Source of the DNA: Ipomoea triloba
Lineage: Eukaryota; Streptophyta; Magnoliopsida; Solanales; Convolvulaceae
Assembly: GCF_003576645.1 (NCBI RefSeq)
Contig: NC_044916.1
Span: forward strand, 16,035,477 to 16,099,476
DNA: 64,000 nucleotides
Direction of reading: 5' to 3'
The translations under genes were made by a program, and so were the position numbers. Shown in pieces: positions 11,807 through 22,829 of the stretch (its first letter is position 1; every line of letters starts with the position of its first letter). Under the pieces are notes generated by a model, which saw only the letters and a program-made list of their open reading frames with translations, ran no database searches and was not told where the DNA came from.

Positions 11807-12832
11807 CAGTCTTAGTACATGGGCCTATGTGACCCTTTTGCCAAGAGTAAATATAATGAAGAGTTAATTCCATTTTTAGTTCTAGATTTATAAGTGACAA
11901 TCCACTTTTAGTCCTTTTTTATTTGAACATCCACTTTTTGTCTTAGTATTATTGTGGCATGACCATTTTTGATCCTCTATCAACAAAATAATTTAAATGT
12001 CGTTAAATACAAGTGCATTTCGGTCTTTAATAATTATGAATTTTTTCAAAAAAAAATAAACATAAAAATATAGTAGGTCAACCTACTTTGTATAAAAAAA
12101 TATCTAAATGTCATTTTACTTAATGACATTTCAACAATTTAGTTGATGGAGGACAAAAAATGATTATGCCACAATAATCACTACAAGAAAAATGCTCATA
12201 GACAACGGTTAAAAACCGTTGTCTATAAGGTAAAATTTCTGTTGTTGAAGCCGGTGTTGTTGTAAGTCCCGCGCAAAGACAACGGTTTTTAACCGTTGTC
12301 TTTTCTAGAAAAGACAACAGTTAAAAACCGTTGTCTAATTGAGTGTTGTTGAAGCCGGTGTAGTTGAAAGTCACGCACATAGACAACGGTTAAAAACCGT
12401 TGTCTTTTCTTTTCTAGAAAAGACACCGTTGTCTATTGAGTGTTGTTGAAGCCGGTGTTGTTGTAAGTCCCGTGCAAAGACAACGGTTTTTAACTGTTGT
12501 CTTTTCATGAAAAGACAACAGTTAAAAACCGTTGTCTATTGATGAGTGTTGTTGAAACCCGTGTTGTTGTAAATCTCGCACAACGACAACGCTTTTTAAC
12601 CGTTGTCTTTTCTTCAAATGACAACAATTAAAAATTGTTGTTGAAACTAGTATTGTTAAAACACCAAATTAATTATTTGATAAATTTTTGCAAACGCTAC
12701 ATTTAGCCACATTTGCATATGACATTTTAAAAATATATATATAATTTTTCCCAAAACACCTCTAATTAATAAAATTAGTTTAAAAAAACGTTGAAGGTGA
12801 GAGTCGAACCCTCAATGGGATTTGATAATCAT

Positions 12833-12951
12833 AGAGCCTTGAGGCTCCTTACAAAAGGAGCCTCAAGGCTCTATTCCCACTTTTCCCACCGATGTGGGAC
12901 GGTGGGAAAAGTGGGAATATACAAGGAAGCAGCAAATTGCTGCTTCCTTGT
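12833..12951. repeat. Three consecutive near-perfect hairpins
   Basis: Stem 1: 12833-12850 with 12855-12872 (18 bp, loop ACAA). Stem 2: 12873-12890 with 12901-12918 (18 bp, 10-base loop). Stem 3: 12921-12935 with 12937-12951 (15 bp, one-base loop). All stems are perfect and the first two abut. They lie inside the CACTA element. Confidence 0.9.
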
Positions 12952-12991
12952 TTCTTTTTCTTGTTTTTTTTTTTAATTTTGATTTTATATA

Positions 12992-13151
12992 AATATTATT
13001 ATTAAAGTTAATTCTATTTTTTGTCCTAGATTTATATGCGACAGTTCATTTTAGTCTATTTTTTATGAGAACATTCACTTTTGGTCCTAGTATTATATTA
13101 TTATTGTGACATGACTATTTTTAGTCATCTATCAATAAAAATAACTTAAAT
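12992..13151. mobile_element. Truncated second GAGTTAATT-family MITE inside the CACTA
   Basis: AGTTAATTCTATTTTTTGTCC and the following bases match the left part of the surrounding MITE family. The match breaks off exactly at the N at 13152, where CACTA subterminal repeats resume. Confidence 0.6.
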
Positions 13152-13503
13152 NAAAATCGTTGTCTTTGCGGTGTTGTCTTTTGACAAAATGTACAAAGAC
13201 AACACACTAAAGACAACAGTTCGGTAAAAATCGTTGTCTTTGATAAAAGTGTTGCGTCAAAGACAACGGTTTTGTCCAAAAGTGTTGTCTTTTACACAAA
13301 AGACAACACTTTTGTTAAAAACTGTTGTCTTTTTAGTGTTGTCTATGTGCATTTTTCTTGTAGTGAATAGTAGGACAAAAAGTGAACGTTCTAATAAAAA
13401 ATGACTAAAAGTGAATTGACACCTATAAATCTATGACCAAAAATAGAATTAACAATTAACTCTTTAATGAATTTCCTTTGTTTTCAAAACAATGAATTTT
13501 ATA

Positions 13504-15022
13504 GGCTAAAGTATCATCCCGCACCATGAACCATTCCGGATTATTCATGCCGCACCCTCATCATTCAAAACGTATATTTAGATCCATAAACAATTATTTT
13601 TTTCCATCTAGAACTTTTTATAAGTTTCTTACAGGTTACCGGTAATCTCAGGATGACGTGGAATTTTTTATTATTTTATTATTTTCTTTTTTTCGCTGGA
13701 ACACGGCTTATTCTCCGATGTTCATCAACTTTGACAGAACCGTTTTCGTAGGAACAGTTGTGCGTGGCTGAGCAAAATGAGGCAGAGTTTGCATCTCCGG
13801 CGAACCTTGCTGGAGTTGAACGCTGCCGGTCTCGATCACCATAGAACTCTGTTCGGCAGCTGCTGTTAGAATCACACCACAACAGCAATCACATCCTATT
13901 ACCTCATCTCTGCCTCTCGTATGTATCTCGTCTGATCTCTCTTCTTGTCGATCGGCGAAACAAAGTTGCGGGATGGCGGTGGCGTGAAGCAGGCGAGACT
14001 TCACATTCTTGCCCTTGTCTGTTTAAAGCTAGCACCCTTTTACCTTATATGGACTTAACATACATATATAGCCTCTCCTTTACTTTTTAAGGATATAAGA
14101 TAAGTAGCTTTGGTGGGTTGATATTTTCATTTAATGATCGCCCCAAGCATACTGTCTGTGGTCTTTGGATACAAATATACAATAGAATTTTATTTTTAGG
14201 TTTCATCACAAGCTCACAACATTGACTGGTAAAATAACCATTTAGCCTACCCCACTTAAAATTGATTTGGGTGGTTTATATTCAGTGGAGAATCTGCCAA
14301 GGATGTTTACCTGATTATTCATACGGGCAAAGAAAACCAGACTACACTCAAGATTGATGATGCTGTTGAAAGGATCCTTAGAGTCAAATTCATTAAATGA
14401 GTATTTGACCATCCATTTACTGATAGATCTTTATTAGATGTGTTTGGTTGTAACTTGTAAGGTATTCTTGCTACTTTTCTGTGACTTTACCAACCAATCT
14501 TTTCTCCGACGCAGCAAGAACCTCCGACGGCGTCACGCAACATCAACTCCTCTCCGGCATCCTCTGTTCTTGCGGGTGTTTAGGCAACAGGTCCGGCGAA
14601 CTCTGGTCTTCTTCTCGGCTTGGCGTGGCAGATCGGTCCTCTCTCTGGTGTAGCAGTTCCCTCGTCCGCGAGAAGCAGCTATGGTGAATCCCCTCTGGTG
14701 GTGTGATCTCTCTCCCCTGTTTCTGGCGAGAAAGCATTTCTCCACGTTAATGGTGGCACAGTAAAAGCTTCGCATGGTGAAGGTGGGAGATGATTGGTAA
14801 TTAAGGTTATTAAGGTTTAATTAATAGTAATTAGTGGTTAATAAGCCACGTCATCAGCTTTCAAACCGGTGACATGTCATACAATTTACCGGAAACCTAC
14901 AAAAAATGCTAGGCCCAAAAAAAAAAAAAAAGTAGTTTATGATTTGAATAATCACTTATTGAGACAATAGTGCGGGTTGAATAACAGTGAATGGTTCATG
15001 GTGCGCGATGACACTTTAATCC
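13504..15022. mobile_element. Mutator-type element carrying gene fragments (Pack-MULE candidate)
   Basis: Long facing ends: left GGCTAAAGTATCATCCCGCA and right (reverse complement) GGATTAAAGTGTCATCGCGC, both continuing ACCATGAACCATTC, together spanning about 150 bp each and including ACGTGG. GC-rich gene-like DNA lies at 13690-14000 and 14500-14780, with a glycosyl hydrolase fragment between. The expected 9-bp duplication is not convincing (AATTTTATA versus AAAATTTTG). Confidence 0.65.
14341..14457 (+). pseudogene. Fragment of a plant glycosyl hydrolase family 3 beta-glucosidase
   Basis: The plus-strand translation gives IDDAVERILRVKF followed, after a TGA, by VFDHPFTDRSLLDV. In plant GH3 beta-glucosidases IDDAV.RILRVKF is followed by a Gly-containing spacer and then FE.PLADRSL, so this is one conserved segment joining the two catalytic domains. 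Only about 39 codons remain, with an in-frame TGA and no flanking domains, so it is a captured fragment within the surrounding Mutator-type element, not a working enzyme. Confidence 0.7.
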
Positions 15023-15436
15023 AAAATTTTGAATTATGCAGTTTTGTTTCCTAGTTTTAAGAGTGTGTTTGAATTAATTTTTCCTATATGGTATGGCTAA
15101 TTTGTAGCTATAAATAAGCTATATATTTCAACTTGTAGAATCTAAATTTTGAGATTTTTTTTTTTTTGATTAAAATCTAAATTTTGAGATAATTTTTTAT
15201 ATAGAGATCAGTTGTGTTCTCATGGACTATTTTTGCTGTTGCCATTAGTTAATCATGGTGTTTTTTTTTTTTTTTTTTTTGACTCATCAAGTGGAAACTA
15301 ACTTGCGGCGCCTAAACCTATTCTCTTATCACTTGAAACCAAACTATAGTAAGGATCATATCCAAAATCACAAAATCAAACCTCTTACCCAACCTAAAAT
15401 TAAACCTATTAAGTTGACAACACCAAGCCAAATAAT
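15023..15436. other. AT-rich DNA with a poly-T tract, no gene
   Basis: It contains a short repeated phrase (TCTAAATTTTGAGAT near 15140 and 15176) and a 20-base T run at about 15260. The 61-codon frame at 15255 begins in poly-T and has no domain. Confidence 0.4.
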
Positions 15437-15439
15437 TTA

Positions 15440-15886
15440 GGGTGTGTTTGGTTGGGGTTTTACACCCTATTATGAGTTTTGATAGCCATTACCATGTTTG
15501 TTTGCTTACTTTTGTTATCTTACTATTGCAATCAAATCATTTACTAATTGTAAAACTCATTACCCTTTTACTCCTTTACTTTTAAAGAACGGAATAAAAA
15601 ATGAATAAAATTGAAAAAAAAATATAAAAAGTCATTGTCCACACATTAAATATGGAATTTTAATATATATACACGCACATATGCATAATGTATGTGTATA
15701 TGCATGTATTATATATTTTTATATTTTTATTTATTTTTAATTAATTAATTAATTAATTAATTTTGATTCCAATTCCTATTTACTACCAAACAAAGTGATT
15801 CATTCTGCTACTTAAACATATTACCATTACCAAGTATTTGATTCTCAATTACTACTCCGATCCCAATGTTTAAACCAAAAACACCC
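15440..15886. mobile_element. Tourist-like (PIF/Harbinger) MITE, TSD TTA
   Basis: Ends GGGTGTGTTTGGTT and, facing, GGGTGTTTTTGGTT, flanked by TTA at 15437-15439 and 15887-15889. The 447-bp body is AT-rich with no coding frame. Confidence 0.8.
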
Positions 15887-15957
15887 TTAATTAGTTTTAT
15901 CCTCATTGGTTTAGAGAATGAAGAGAAAGATTGGGACAAAATTCGTAACAAATACAA

Positions 15958-16412
15958 GGTGTGTTTAGTTCGCACATGTGAATTGGAATTTGAAAAGGAA
16001 TCAAATGCTTTGTATTGGTAATGGTTTTGGTGTTGCATGCTTAATAGTAGGGTTGAATTATTGGAATGATTACCAATATTGATTTTTGGTTATGTATGAC
16101 CCTATAATAGGAATAAAAGTTTTAGAAATGCAAAAAAAAATAAAAAAAATCAATGCAATTAATCCCAATATAATGACATGCATCTAAAGCACCAATATGA
16201 ACAAAAAATATAATCAAAACAAAAATTTAAAATGACTAATTCAAACTTTAAAATCAAGTTACCAATATATATAAGATGGAATGATACCCTTTGAATAGTG
16301 TTCTTAATTGAAGGGGTAATCAAATCCAGTTGTGTTTTAAAAAATCATCAATCAAACAATAATAACTATGATTTTATTCTCATTCCTAGTGTGTAAACCC
16401 ATGAACTAAACA
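15958..16412. mobile_element. Related Tourist-like MITE, boundaries approximate
   Basis: Left end GGTGTGTTTAGTTCG faces CCTGTTTAGTTCATGGG at the right. It is the same general family as its neighbours. The right boundary abuts the next element, so the duplication cannot be assigned. Confidence 0.55.
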
Positions 16413-16990
16413 GGGTGTGTTTGGTTTAAACGTTGGAATTGGAATGGTAATGATAATGAGTTTAAGTAGAATGAGTTACTTTATTTGTTAGTAAATAGGA
16501 ATTCGAATCAAAATAAATAAATAAATAAAAATAAATAGAGTTAATTCAATTTTTGGTCCTATATTTATAGGCGGCAGTCCAGTTTTAGTCCATTTTATCA
16601 GAACATCCCAATTTTTGTCCAAGTATTATTGTGATATGACCATTTTTGTCCTCCATCAACAAAATCGTTGAAATAGCATTAAATACAAGGACATTTCTAT
16701 TTTTTTTAATACAAAGTGGGTTGGCCCGCTATATTTTTATAGTTTTTTTTTAAAAAATAAATCTATAATTGAAGACTGAAATACCATTGCATTTAACGGC
16801 ATTTAAACTATTTTGATGATAGATGATCAAAAATGAGTTTGCCACAATAATACTAAGATCAAAGGGGGATGTTTTGAAAAAAAAAAAAGGTCTAAAAGGG
16901 GACTAGCACATATAAATCTAAGACCAAAAATGTAATTAACTCTAAATAAATATATAAAAATATATAATACAAATATATACACATACATAT
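16413..16990. mobile_element. Inverted, interrupted copy of the 15440 Tourist family
   Basis: GGGTGTGTTTGGTTTAAAC and about 110 further bases match the reverse complement of the right part of the 15440 element. It is split by the MITE at 16538 and fades into AT-rich DNA near 16990. Confidence 0.55.
16538..16942. mobile_element. Intact GAGTTAATT-family MITE (~405 bp)
   Basis: Ends GAGTTAATTCAATTTTTGG and facing GAGTTAATTACATTTTTGG; both continue into TTTATA about 20 bases in. Flanks share TAAATA. The interior includes CCATTTTTGTCCTCCATC and its facing relative, as in the copy at 11861. Confidence 0.75.
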
Positions 16991-17010
16991 ATGTGCATAA
17001 TATAACTAAA

Positions 17011-17047
17011 CTAGTTTTTACACGCGCATTTGCATGACTGATTTAAT
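17011..17047 (-). mobile_element. Helitron 3' terminus (minus strand)
   Basis: On the minus strand a stem CATGC/GCGTG (one G-T pair) is followed by TAAAAA and CTAG, then T. The layout matches the ends at 9978 and 23744. No matching 5' end was identified to the right. Confidence 0.45.
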
Positions 17048-17229
17048 GCACAATGTTTGTATTTAAATAAGTAATTCAAAGTATATCAATGCAAGATTAT
17101 ATAGGAGAAGTTCATTATAGTTGACATTAAAATTAATGTTTGCACTTTTCTAAACACAATTATCTAAATACTTATTGTAGTTTGTATGGTATTAGGTAGT
17201 AGATACTACTTTGGTTGAAATTACTCTAA

Positions 17230-17530
17230 GGGTGTGTTTGGTTGGGGGGTTTAGGCATAAGGTATGGGTATCAAAGTGATTGTTAGTGTTTGGTTGATAG
17301 GTTTTGTGAATGCTACTATGGGTTTGGAATACCCCATTAATGGCAAAACACATACCCTTATTAAATAAGGGTTTTATCTTCCTTCATCATTTCTTCCCCA
17401 ACTATTAATAATCATTCCCATTCCACCCAACTACCAAACATGCTAAATACTTTCACCAAAACCCATTACCCTTACCAAGTATTTGATACCCATTTCGATT
17501 CCGATTCCCATGTGCGAACCAAACGCACCC
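17230..17530. mobile_element. Tourist-like MITE, 301 bp, TSD TAA
   Basis: Ends GGGTGTGTTTGGTT and facing GGGTGCGTTTGGTT, flanked by TAA at 17227-17229 and 17531-17533. Confidence 0.82.
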
Positions 17531-17533
17531 TAA

Positions 17534-18085
17534 GTTTTGTTAATTCTCTTTTGAATAGGTTTGTCATTGTGTTCGTCTTTATTGCTTGTCTACTTCTTTT
17601 TTGTTGGTAGTGTCTTATGTGCAATTGAGTTATTGGTGCTAGTTTACAAAAAAGAACATATTTGAATCTAAAATAGGTCAACAATATTATTGTTATTTTT
17701 AGGTCATTTTTGTTTCGATTTCATACTTTATATTAGAGTTAAAGTGTTGACTTTGTTGTATGAGTTGCAAGCATGAATAGACTAAAAGAATTGATAGAGA
17801 AGTAGCAAAATCAACACTCGCAGAGCATCACACGTTTCCTAGTTCGATAAAAAAATAATAGTACGATATTTTTAAATTATTATACAATTATACTATTATA
17901 GTAATACATATAAAAATTATTAATATCATAATGACCTAAATCATTACCAATAATATAAAAGCATAATTAAAATATTGAGTCTTATTATTCTAAATAATAA
18001 TCAAAAGAAGATTAATTAGACAGAAAAAAATCTTATTCTCCATGGTTATTAAGTATCAGTTGATCGAATTAAGATATCAGTTAAG

Positions 18086-18088
<3 letters not shown>
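17534..18088. other. AT-rich DNA, nothing recognised
   Basis: No open frame with a domain on either strand, and no clear repeat structure. Confidence 0.4.

Positions 18089-18164
<76 letters not shown>
18089..18164. repeat. Compound microsatellite (AT)n(GT)n
   Basis: About 20 AT units to 18128, then about 18 GT units to 18164. Confidence 0.97.
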
Positions 18165-18166
<2 letters not shown>

Positions 18167-18960
18167 AAGGGTTCATGTGAGAAGAAAGCCGCATGTGAGA
18201 AATGAGAATGAATCTCAACCCTAGATAAAAAATAAAAAAAAAAAGATGTTACCTACGAACTTCAACAATGTACTCTAGAAATCATAACAATGTGCTCTGT
18301 AAGATAAAAATACGCACTGGAGGCACAAAGATGTGAAACAATTATTAAAAAAATTAAATTTAATATATGATATGATCTTCGATCAACACAAATCATAAAC
18401 GACCCTAAATAATAAACAAGTAAATAATATTCAACTCAAATTAGTAATTAGCGATCAAGATTAATTGATCTTTTAAAAAAAGTTTGCCACCTACGATTTA
18501 AAAAAAAATGCTCTGAAAGGCACAACAATGTGCAGAAGGGACAATGTGTACTGGAACTCTGGAAAGAAAAAAATATGCACGGTAAGTAGAAAAATATAAA
18601 ACAAATATTGAAAAGACTAAATTTAATGCACGATCTTCAACACAAATTATAAAAGATCATAATATTCAACTAAAATTAGTAATTAGTGATTCATTCATGA
18701 TCAAATGCTCTATAATATATATATATATATATATAACATCTATGATCTAAAAACTGGAAGACACATTAATGTGCACTGCAAGGCACAATAATGTGCTCTG
18801 GAATGCTAAACAATGTGCTCAAGAAAGGTCAACAATATGCACTCTAAGGCAAATAATATTCACTATGAAGGCACAACATTATGCTCTTGAAGGCATAATA
18901 ATGTGGTCTAGAAGAAGTGACAATGTGCACTGGAAGGCAAAAAAAATTAACTTACTTACT
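18165..18960. repeat. Microsatellite-anchored repeat with ~20-28-bp degenerate units
   Basis: Directly after the GT run comes GGAAGGGTTCATGTGAGAAG, then units resembling CAATGTGCACTGGAAGGCA. They occur loosely from 18270 and densely at 18769-18940. A second (TA)n run lies at 18714-18736. The 68-codon frame at 18769 is a translation of the units. Confidence 0.7.
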
Positions 18961-18967
18961 GGCGAGC

Positions 18968-20385
18968 TGTCGTAGGCTCCCAAGTTAAAACCTTAAACAC
19001 GTAGTAGTGCGAGTAAGGATCGTTCCCACGAGGAGTAACTAGTTTAATTTATGAGTGCAAATTAAAGAGGGGTTTGGTATGAAATTAACGTTCAGAGTAA
19101 ATAAATGAAGAAAAATAGGAAAGATAAGAACCAAATAGAAGTTTACTAATGAAATCAAATGAATTTTCAACACTTGGTCTAAGAAAATATTCACCGCGAA
19201 TCTTAATTACTGTTCATCGACTCTAAGACAAATTCACCTGCATTTGAGCATTCATTGTAGAATTTATTCATGTTTTTCCTTAGTTATAGGTAATCAAACA
19301 CAAGCGGTATTAACTACCCCTAACTATCAAATAACACAAGACAAGCGCTTATATTTAACTTGACAGCAGCATTAAAACTATAAAAACCAACGAAACTAAA
19401 CAACATAAACACAAGCGGTTATGTTTAATTTAGATTAATATTCTTCCTATGATAAAATTAACACTAAGCCATGATAAAATTAATCATAGTTGCTACTTAG
19501 AAAAGAAAATCAATTATAAGAATCACTTTCTGATCTAGCTATGAATTGAACCAAATAATTAACTAGCAGGCCTCCTAGTCATTAAATGAGACAACCAATT
19601 AAGAAAATAATACAGAAGAATATTAAATACTCATTGCAGATAAATTAACTCAACAAAATAGATTTTTGTCTCGCAGTACAGAGAACCGGGGTTCACATAA
19701 TCTTGACCAAGTTTACGAATTAGCCTCGCAGGGCCATGAACGAGAAAACTTAACAGGAAAAGAAAAAATTGTAAACTGTAGAAAAATATAAAATAAAGCA
19801 GATAGTCTGATTCCTCAACAACAAGAACTCACTACTATTTATACACCCTAATCCCAACAAAAACTCTTAAATTGAGGAAAATAATTAATCTGAAAATTAA
19901 TATGAACCTCTCAAAAATAGACCTAAATGGTGAAAATTATCATTGCCGTTCAATTCCCTACTTCCGTTCGTAGCATCGTCAAAATTTGCCGTCGAAATAC
20001 GTGCTGCAGTTGCCGACGAAGTCTTCTCCGGTCCTGCGTACGTACGCTGCTAAGGGAAAACAATTAACAAACTAAACATTTAAATTTCTTTTGTTTATTT
20101 GATGAGACTAGGTTATATACTTTGGGTCATGTTTATTAAACAAATAAAGAATTGAATTGAGCCATAATGTTATGGACTCAAGCTTCAAATAATATCAAAT
20201 AAAATCAAGAAATTGGGCTAAAGGCTTGTTGAACTCAAAACTTAAATTATTAACTAGATAAAATATTTATTTAACTAATTAATTATTAAACTCTAAAATT
20301 AAATAATTATTATATAATTGTAAATAATTATTGCAAAAATATTATTAAGATGTACATAAAATAAGAGTGTAAAATATGCCTATCA
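18968..20385 (-). repeat. Ty3/gypsy-type LTR (~1.4 kb)
   Basis: Bounded by TG at 18968 and CA at 20385. The left end contains GTAGTGCGAGTAAGGATCGT and TTCCCACGAGG, which I recall near the ends of Athila/Tat LTRs. A polypurine tract lies immediately to the right. It is the 3' LTR of an element on the minus strand; no second copy is in the window. Confidence 0.7.
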
Positions 20386-20400
20386 AATTCCCCCACACTA
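20386..20400 (-). other. Polypurine tract beside the LTR
   Basis: The minus strand reads TAGTGTGGGGGAATT immediately before LTR start TGATAGGC. Confidence 0.75.
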
Positions 20401-20705
20401 AAACACTTGTTTGTCCCCAAGCAAAAATATTATTTGCTAAGTAAATTAAAATGAAATTCCCAAAACGCATAACACATCATGAATAATAATCTAAAGCACC
20501 CTGCAATTAATAAGTTAGCACCGCCTTTCAAAAATGTAGAGAACTAAATAAGTAAGCCCTCACAGGAATATCACTCATAACGCTCAAGTGTTTGATGGGT
20601 ATAAATTAATTTCACTCAAGTTCATTCTTATAAAATTGCTCTACCATAGGCTTGCATATCTTCTCAATCACCACTACAAGAGCCATGCATGACACAAATC
20701 ATAAG
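20401..20705 (-). mobile_element. Remaining 3' internal segment of the truncated gypsy element
   Basis: Contains TTGCTTGGGGACAAACAAG next to the polypurine tract on the minus strand, and a stretch with CTCTACCATAGGCTTGC on the plus strand, both familiar from the 3' ends of plant gypsy elements. It breaks off near 20705. Confidence 0.5.
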
Positions 20706-20983
20706 GTCTTTATGAAGGTTGTAATGGGTGTGTTTAATAATACTTTTAATGTAGTTTCTAAATATATAAATTTTATATACTAATACTAAACTTAATATTA
20801 TAAAAAAATTGAATTAAAAATAATTTCAGTCAAGCCTCGTTAACCGAATCAGACAAACAAAATGGGACGGAGGTAGTAATACTTAGCGTACTAAATTAAT
20901 AACGTACTAAATTAATAATTTTGAAAGTCGTGAATTGCAATTGACAAGATCTCAATAGTCAGTGAACCAAAATTAAAATTTAA
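20706..20983. repeat. Decayed Stowaway-like end plus repeat shared with 29590
   Basis: TGGGACGGAGGTAGTA at about 20863 is the facing form of a Stowaway terminus. The following ACTAAATTAATAATTTTGAAAGTCG block to about 20983 recurs near 29593-29680, there separated from its Stowaway-like end by an inserted element. Confidence 0.5.
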
Positions 20984-21273
20984 TAGATAGAAAGAGAGCT
21001 TGAGGCCAAAGACAAGAATAATCCTTTGTCCTACTCTAGATGAAAAAGAAAATCCTTAATAAGTGCTTAAGATAATATAATTAGACAACTTAATCACAAA
21101 ATATTGTTGAAATAAACTGAAAACCATAAACTAGATAGAAAGAGAGCTTGAGGCCAAAGACAAGAATAATCCTTTGTCCTACTCTAGATGGAAAAGAAAA
21201 TCCTTAATAAGTGCTTAAGATAATATAATTAGACAACTTAATCACAAAATATTGTTGAAATAAACTGAAAACC
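20984..21273. repeat. 148-bp tandem duplication
   Basis: TAGATAGAAAGAGAGCTTGA starts at 20984 and again at 21132. The copies differ at about one base, so the duplication is recent. Confidence 0.92.
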
Positions 21274-21706
21274 TATTACTACGTATCTTCTTTGTAACTT
21301 GATTAGCATGCTCCAATTGACTAATTTTGATAAGTATCTACATACACATATTAACCAACATGAAAACTAGTGCCCAAACGTCTCAATGATTCTCATAATA
21401 ACTTTGTACAAAAACCCACTGCTCCTTTACAAGCATTAAAAAAGATTTCAAAATTCAACAATCATTTCACATCATCAAAAGACTAATAAGCAATATAAAT
21501 CTCCTCATCAGTTAAAAATACCCCTGAACTTAAGATGCCACAATAGAAACTCTTTCAACAATTCAAATAGAAAAGGAAAAAAGATCATCATCGTACCAAA
21601 TGATAGAAAAACATCACACATTATTATTCCCTTAACTAGAATGATCACTGTTCAAACTAGGAGCTTGAGAGTTTATGAAATTACATGAGGTCAATAGAGA
21701 GAAAGC
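21274..21706. other. 3' flank of the F-box gene
   Basis: AT-rich DNA downstream of the F-box stop codon. It may include the 3'UTR; I see no definite polyadenylation signal to prefer. Confidence 0.35.
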
Positions 21707-22794
21707 TCAGAGTGAAACAAGGCTATTCACATAGGGCACACATATCTTATAATACGGTTCAGCTGGCTCGCTCAGTGGTATAGTTTCCTTGTTTTCAAAA
21801 TCATAGGAGTATAATGTGTTCCCACAATCAACCACCAGAATATCTCTTCTTACAGCAACAACTTTGGAGTCAAAATCTTCCTCATCAAAAGGTATATCAG
21901 TGTCGTCATGATAAACAACATGTATAGTTTCCCAGATGTCACTATCAACCAAAGGCATTGTATTTTTGTGGATATTAACCAAGACTCTAACCAACACATA
22001 ATCGTCATGGTTATAAACCTTATAAAGCCTTCCATCAAATGTTCCCAGTAAGCAGTCAGTGGCTTCAGAATAGTTACTGTCCAGTAATTGTGACCTATCC
22101 TTTGTTAGATCAAAAGAAAGAACGCCACCACTCACCACAGGCCAGTAAACAACACCATTGACATGAACACCAGACCCCAGAGCAGCTTTTCTAGCTCCAA
22201 AGCAAAGCTCCCCAGAAACATTCCAAGTATTATTTTTGGAGGTGTATATATCAAATTCAGTTGCATCATCAAATCAGCAGATTGGAAGGCACAAATGAGT
22301 TTGTACTCAGGTACAGAGTTGAGCAGTGACGGTTCAAATATCAGCACAAGTGCTGCCTCAGATCCATGACGGGCAGTAGGTTTTTGAAGCATTTTCCATT
22401 CTTTTGTAACTGGATTGCACAAATAGTAGTACCTGTTTTCATTTCGTCCTTGGCAACACAACAGTCCATTTGATGAGGCCCTAATGTCAACACGCTCTGG
22501 CAGAAAACTCAAAGATGGATCTGGTACACCAGAAGATTTTGGATGAAATGGTATGAAGACAATACAATTATCAGAATCCTGACAAAAAAGGCCTGATATG
22601 CCACGGCAAGAAAGTGATTGATTATGGTGGAAGGATGGTGCTGAAATATTGAGCTTCCAGTCTCGACAAACAGCCAGGAATCTGAACGGTGATTTAGCAG
22701 GAAGTAACGGAAGTGCTTGCTCTCTAATGATATCCATGAAAAGGTTACTGTTTGATCCAGAAGGAAGGTTTCGTGGCCGTTTTCCTAGACCCAT
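21707..22794 (-). pseudogene. F-box protein, At5g49610-like, with one frameshift
   Basis: F-box proteins supply substrate specificity to SCF ubiquitin ligases. From the ATG at 22794 (MGLGKRPRN) the frame gives the F-box segment FMDIIREQALPLLPAKS... with FLAVCRDWK, then ASSNGLLCCQGR, YYLCNPVTKEWK and FEPSLLNSVPEYKL, all hallmarks of the At5g49610 group. Near 22270 the frame shifts, apparently by loss of one base in a GATTTG-GATGAT context. The downstream phase continues with GVHVNGVVYWPVVSGG (upstream of 22138) and FDLTKDRSQLL, ending ICVPYVNSLVSL at 21707. Total length would be about 362 residues, close to the family size. An upstream in-frame ATG at 22842 lies in the predicted intron. Apart from the frameshift it looks intact, so a sequencing error is possible. 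Confidence 0.85.
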
Positions 22795-22829
22795 TGTTAC
22801 AACCAATAGTATCTCTAGAGATTGATGGG

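Larger units (their letters stand above)
10188..11842. mobile_element. Mutator-type element with ~150-bp inverted ends, nested insertions
   Basis: The left end GGCAAAAGGGTCAAATAG and the right end (reverse complement GGCAAAAGGGTCACATAG) extend into inverted repeats covering about 10188-10345 and 11090-11217 plus 11816-11842. The flanks AAGTGTAAA (10179-10187) and AAGAGTAAA (11843-11851) are an 8/9 match, the 9-bp duplication typical of Mutator elements. The centre is a direct duplication (10370-10560 and 10645 to about 11050). Two smaller elements sit inside. There is no transposase. Confidence 0.85.
12179..13365. mobile_element. Non-autonomous CACTA element
   Basis: It begins CACTACAAGAAAAATGC and ends GCATTTTTCTTGTAGTG, a 17-bp perfect inverted repeat, with the 3-bp duplication AAT on both sides. 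Both subterminal regions are packed with AGACAACGGTT / AACCGTTGTCT words in both orientations, as expected of transposase binding arrays. No transposase is encoded. An N at 13152 shows the assembly is not continuous here. Confidence 0.92.
11861..13464. mobile_element. MITE of the GAGTTAATT family, split by a CACTA element
   Basis: Ends are GAGTTAATTCCATTTTTAG and a facing copy ending at 13464, flanked by TAATGAA at 11854-11860 and 13465-13471. Without the inserted CACTA it would be about 414 bp, close to the intact relative at 16538-16942. Confidence 0.75.

Noticed and set aside
11544..11900. His/Thr-rich minus-strand frame of 118 codons
   Set aside because: It translates the TGTGAATGT minisatellite inside the 589-bp MITE.
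12791..12825. tRNA T-arm-like GGGTTCGACTCTCACC on the minus strand
   Set aside because: No acceptor, D arm or anticodon arm can be folded around it.
12889..12901. snRNA promoter element (GTCCCACATCG on the minus strand)
   Set aside because: No TATA box at the fixed plant spacing and no snRNA sequence follow; the motif is part of a perfect hairpin.
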